A stretch of DNA of 35,780 bases. Origin: Myxococcota bacterium (GTDB lineage Bacteria > Myxococcota_A > Polyangia > Polyangiales > JANWZI01). Positions 34,040-35,780 of the stretch are shown piece by piece (position 1 is the stretch's first letter; each line of letters opens with the position of its first letter). Position numbers and translations under genes: made by a program. The stretch is taken from assembly GCA_025054695.1 (NCBI GenBank), contig JANWZI010000029.1, positions 1-35,780 on the forward strand, in the 5' to 3' direction. A model generated the notes under the pieces. It was given only the letters and a program-made list of their open reading frames with translations. It had not been told where the DNA came from and searched no databases.

Positions 34040-34419
34040 TGAGCGTGGCGCGTGCCCTGCTCGAGAAGGACTTTCGGCTCGAGTCGGCCCATTCGCTCCC
34101 GCGGGTTCCCGCGAGCCACAAGTGCGCGCGCATCCACGGCCACAGCTTCCGTATCACGATTCGCGTCGAGGGGGACATCGACGAGGCGACGGGATGGGTC
34201 GTCGACTACGGCGACCTGGCGGCGGCGTGGCAGCCCCTGCACGAGGTGCTCGACCATCGGTACCTCAACGAGGTGCCCGGCCTGGAAAACCCGACGAGCG
34301 AGAACCTCGCGCGCTGGATTCTCGAGCACTATCGGGTTCCCACGGACCGCGCGCGGCTCGTGAGCGTGACGGTGCACGAGACGTGTCAGTCCCGGTGTAC
34401 CGTCCTCGCCGAGAGCTGA
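34039..34419 (+). CDS. queD: 6-carboxytetrahydropterin synthase QueD (6-pyruvoyl tetrahydropterin synthase family)
   Basis: A 126-residue PTPS-family enzyme that makes 6-carboxy-5,6,7,8-tetrahydropterin from dihydroneopterin triphosphate in queuosine synthesis. Motifs: FRLESAHSLP with the first Zn His, KCARIHGHSF with the catalytic Cys and two Zn His, VVDYGDL, LDHRYLNEVP and the glutamate of VTVHETCQSRC. Length fits the usual 115-125. The annotated GTG is at 34039; a second GTG at 34045 fits the promoter better. No queC, queE or queF is in the window, so the pathway must be scattered. It stands alone between the lipoprotein and the convergent GST. Confidence 0.94.
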   Translation: MSVARALLEKDFRLESAHSLPRVPASHKCARIHGHSFRITIRVEGDIDEATGWVVDYGDLAAAWQPLHEVLDHRYLNEVPGLENPTSENLARWILEHYRVPTDRARLVSVTVHETCQSRCTVLAES

Positions 34420-34435
34420 CGGCCCCGCGCGTCCT

Positions 34436-34452
34436 GCTTCCGGGCCCGAAGC
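34436..34452 (+). terminator. Hairpin after queD
   Basis: GCTTC-CGGGCCC-GAAGC gives a 5-bp stem with a 7-base loop, 17 bases after the queD stop and just before repeat locus 7. No U-tract. Confidence 0.25.
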
Positions 34453-34471
34453 CAGGCGGGAGACCGAAGCC

Positions 34472-34595
34472 AGATCCGAGCCCGAGCCCGGTCCGAGCCC
34501 GAGGCCGAGCCCGAGTCCGAGCCCGAGCCCGAGACCGAGTCCGAGTCCGAGTCCGAGACTGAATCCAAGTCCGAGACCGAGAACGGGGCCGAGTT
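34472..34595 (-). repeat. Degenerate GNCTCG hexamer repeat, locus 7
   Basis: About 20 units; the plus strand reads GAGNCC with N = C, G, T and A, including one 5-base unit (GGTCC) that shifts register. GNCTCG is the minus strand. It lies between convergent queD and gst, 32 bases past the gst stop and 53 from the queD stop. Confidence 0.88.
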
Positions 34596-34626
34596 CCCAT
34601 CTCGGTCACGATGTGGGTGGGGCCGT

Positions 34627-35247
34627 TCAACCGGCGGCTTTCTTCAACTCGGTCTCGACGCGAAGTGCCTCCGAGACCGCAGGGCGCGCGCGCACGCGCT
34701 CCTGGTGCGCGCGAAGGTTCGGAAAGTCGGCGGTGTCGATCTTGAGGTAGCCGAGCCAGCGGCTCACGGTGAAGAGATACGCGTCCGCAGGTCCGAACCG
34801 CTCACCAATGAGGTAATCGCGCCCCTCGAGCGCCCGATCGACGTGCGCGAGCCGCGGCCGCGCCCGCTCGATGACCGCCACCCGCGTCGCTTCGGTGACG
34901 TTCGGAGCGAACAAGGCGCCCACGAGTTTGTGCAGCTCCGTGGCCACGAACGATAGCCACCCGTAAAGGCGCGCACGCTCGACGCTGCCCGGCGGGGGCA
35001 CCATCTCGGCTTGCGGATGCCGTTCCGCCAGGAACAGCAGGATCGCGAGCACCTCGGTCAACACCTGGCCGTCTTCGAGCTCGAGCGCCGGCACGTACCC
35101 GAGCGGGTTGACCGTCCGGAAATCGCGCCCGTCGCCGGTGCGCTTGGTCGCCAGATCGACGAGCACCGGCTCGAAGCCGATGCCCAGCTCGCGCAGCAGG
35201 ATGTGGGGGGCGAGCGAGCACGCCCCGGGCGACAGATAGAGCTTCAC
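34627..35247 (-). CDS. Beta-class glutathione S-transferase
   Basis: A 206-residue cytosolic GST. The N-terminal thioredoxin-like domain begins MKLYLSPGACSLAPHILL with Cys10, the residue typical of bacterial beta-class GSTs, and includes NPLGYVPALELEDG and VLTEVLAILLFLAERHP (cis-Pro loop and glutathione gamma-Glu site). The all-helical C-terminal domain has DYLIGERFGPADAYLFTVSR, the conserved family N-capping box. It conjugates or reduces electrophilic or peroxide compounds with glutathione; the exact substrate is unknown. The GTG at 35247 overlaps the YceI stop by four bases, so it is translationally coupled to it. Confidence 0.94.
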   Translation of the reverse strand: MKLYLSPGACSLAPHILLRELGIGFEPVLVDLATKRTGDGRDFRTVNPLGYVPALELEDGQVLTEVLAILLFLAERHPQAEMVPPPGSVERARLYGWLSFVATELHKLVGALFAPNVTEATRVAVIERARPRLAHVDRALEGRDYLIGERFGPADAYLFTVSRWLGYLKIDTADFPNLRAHQERVRARPAVSEALRVETELKKAAG

Positions 35248-35780
35248 GACGCCGTCTCCTTGGCTGCGACGGCTTCTACCTCGATCTCGACGTCGACGCG
35301 ATCACCGACCACCACACCGCCGGCATCCAGCACCATGTTCCAGGTCACGCCGAACTCCTTGCGGTCGAGACTCGCGCGGGCGGCGAACGCGATGCGGTCG
35401 TTGCCCCACGGATCGCGCACCTGACCCGTGCGCTCGACCTCGAGGACCACGGGCCGCGTGCATCCACGAACCGTCAGCTCCCCATGCAGTCGATAGCGGT
35501 CCGTCCCAGCGGGCTCGAGCCGACCCGCGCGATATTCGATGGTCGGAAAGCGCTCGACGTCGAGGAAGTCGGCCGAGCGCAGATGGGCGTCACGCTGCGC
35601 TTCGCGCGTATCGACGCTCGCCGCCTCGATGCGGACTTGCACCTGGACTTGGTCGGGCCGAGCCTCGTCAAGCTCGAACCACCCGCTCCAGGACGAGAAT
35701 CGTCCACGCACCTTCGAGATCATCAGATGCCGAACGGAGAATTCGATCGCGGAGTGCGAGACGTCGATGTTCCAGCGACG
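35244..35780 (-). CDS. YceI-family lipocalin-like protein, 5' end outside window
   Basis: The visible 178 codons cover almost the whole of a YceI domain: RRWNIDVSHSAIEFSVRHLM at the edge, then SKVRGRFSSWSGWFELDEA, VRIEAASVDTREAQRDAHLR, DVERFPTIEYRAG, LTVRGCTRPVVLEVE and FGVTWNMVLDAGGVVVGD. These are the family hallmarks; YceI proteins bind isoprenoid-type lipids in a beta-barrel. The 5' end is cut by the window edge, so I cannot tell whether a signal peptide exists; the internal ATG at 35723 is not the true start because the preceding in-frame residues are conserved YceI sequence. It overlaps the GST by four bases, hinting at a shared stress role (inference). Confidence 0.93.
   Translation of the reverse strand, partial: RRWNIDVSHSAIEFSVRHLMISKVRGRFSSWSGWFELDEARPDQVQVQVRIEAASVDTREAQRDAHLRSADFLDVERFPTIEYRAGRLEPAGTDRYRLHGELTVRGCTRPVVLEVERTGQVRDPWGNDRIAFAARASLDRKEFGVTWNMVLDAGGVVVGDRVDVEIEVEAVAAKETAS

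Overview
The window is very GC-rich DNA (roughly 70%) with dense genes and no RNA gene, mobile element or CRISPR array that I can support. A δ-proteobacterial/myxobacterial origin, most likely order Polyangiales (Sandaracinus-like), is inferred from the protein families: a zinc-ribbon protein with an AgmX/PglI-type C-terminus, a receiver-DUF4388-TPR protein, a hydrolase ending in a MYXO-CTERM-like tail, lipoproteins with Asp/Ala-rich linkers and Cys-rich heads, and many outer-membrane barrel candidates. The taxonomy is an inference, since no 16S or other marker lies here.

Layout. 1-5.2 kb: a 3'-truncated SF2 DEAH helicase (-), an exported archaemetzincin-like protease (+), a membrane-anchored unknown (-), the zinc-ribbon/AgmX protein (+) and an IPT/TIG lipoprotein (-). 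5.4-8.2 kb: a 959-residue receiver-DUF4388-TPR protein (+) whose receiver lacks the phospho-accepting Asp. 8.5-18.3 kb: a minus-strand block in transcription order prs, rplY, pth, a TamB-like gene and a BamA/TamA-like gene, joining PRPP synthesis and translation housekeeping to an outer-membrane assembly pair. 18.4-20.7 kb: a DUF1624/HGSNAT-like membrane protein and an Ala-rich coiled-coil lipoprotein (+). 20.9-24.0 kb: an overlapping minus-strand operon (DUF4870 protein, exported hydrolase, tandem-hotdog MaoC/mesaconyl-CoA hydratase-like protein). 24.3-27.1 kb: an overlapping operon of ECF sigma factor, FecR/TPR membrane protein and 32-Cys lipoprotein. 27.3-32.4 kb: a barrel-like protein, an aldo/keto-reductase-like protein translationally coupled to mgtE, and a second barrel-like protein. 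32.7-35.8 kb: an exported SRPBCC protein, an Asp/Ala-rich lipoprotein, queD, a beta-class GST and a 5'-truncated YceI protein.

Two patterns run across the window. First, six gene pairs overlap by exactly four bases (ATGA or GTGA), which implies translational coupling. Second, seven intergenic spaces hold a degenerate 6-bp tandem repeat with sense-strand consensus GNCTCG, in which one position takes all four bases while the other five are mostly kept. In the four spaces between co-directional genes the GNCTCG strand is always the transcribed sense strand, just downstream of a stop codon. This orientation-fixed 3'-end element is the strongest candidate for something undescribed. The second candidate is the mgtE-coupled aldo/keto-reductase protein, in which the catalytic Tyr and Lys appear as Trp and Arg.
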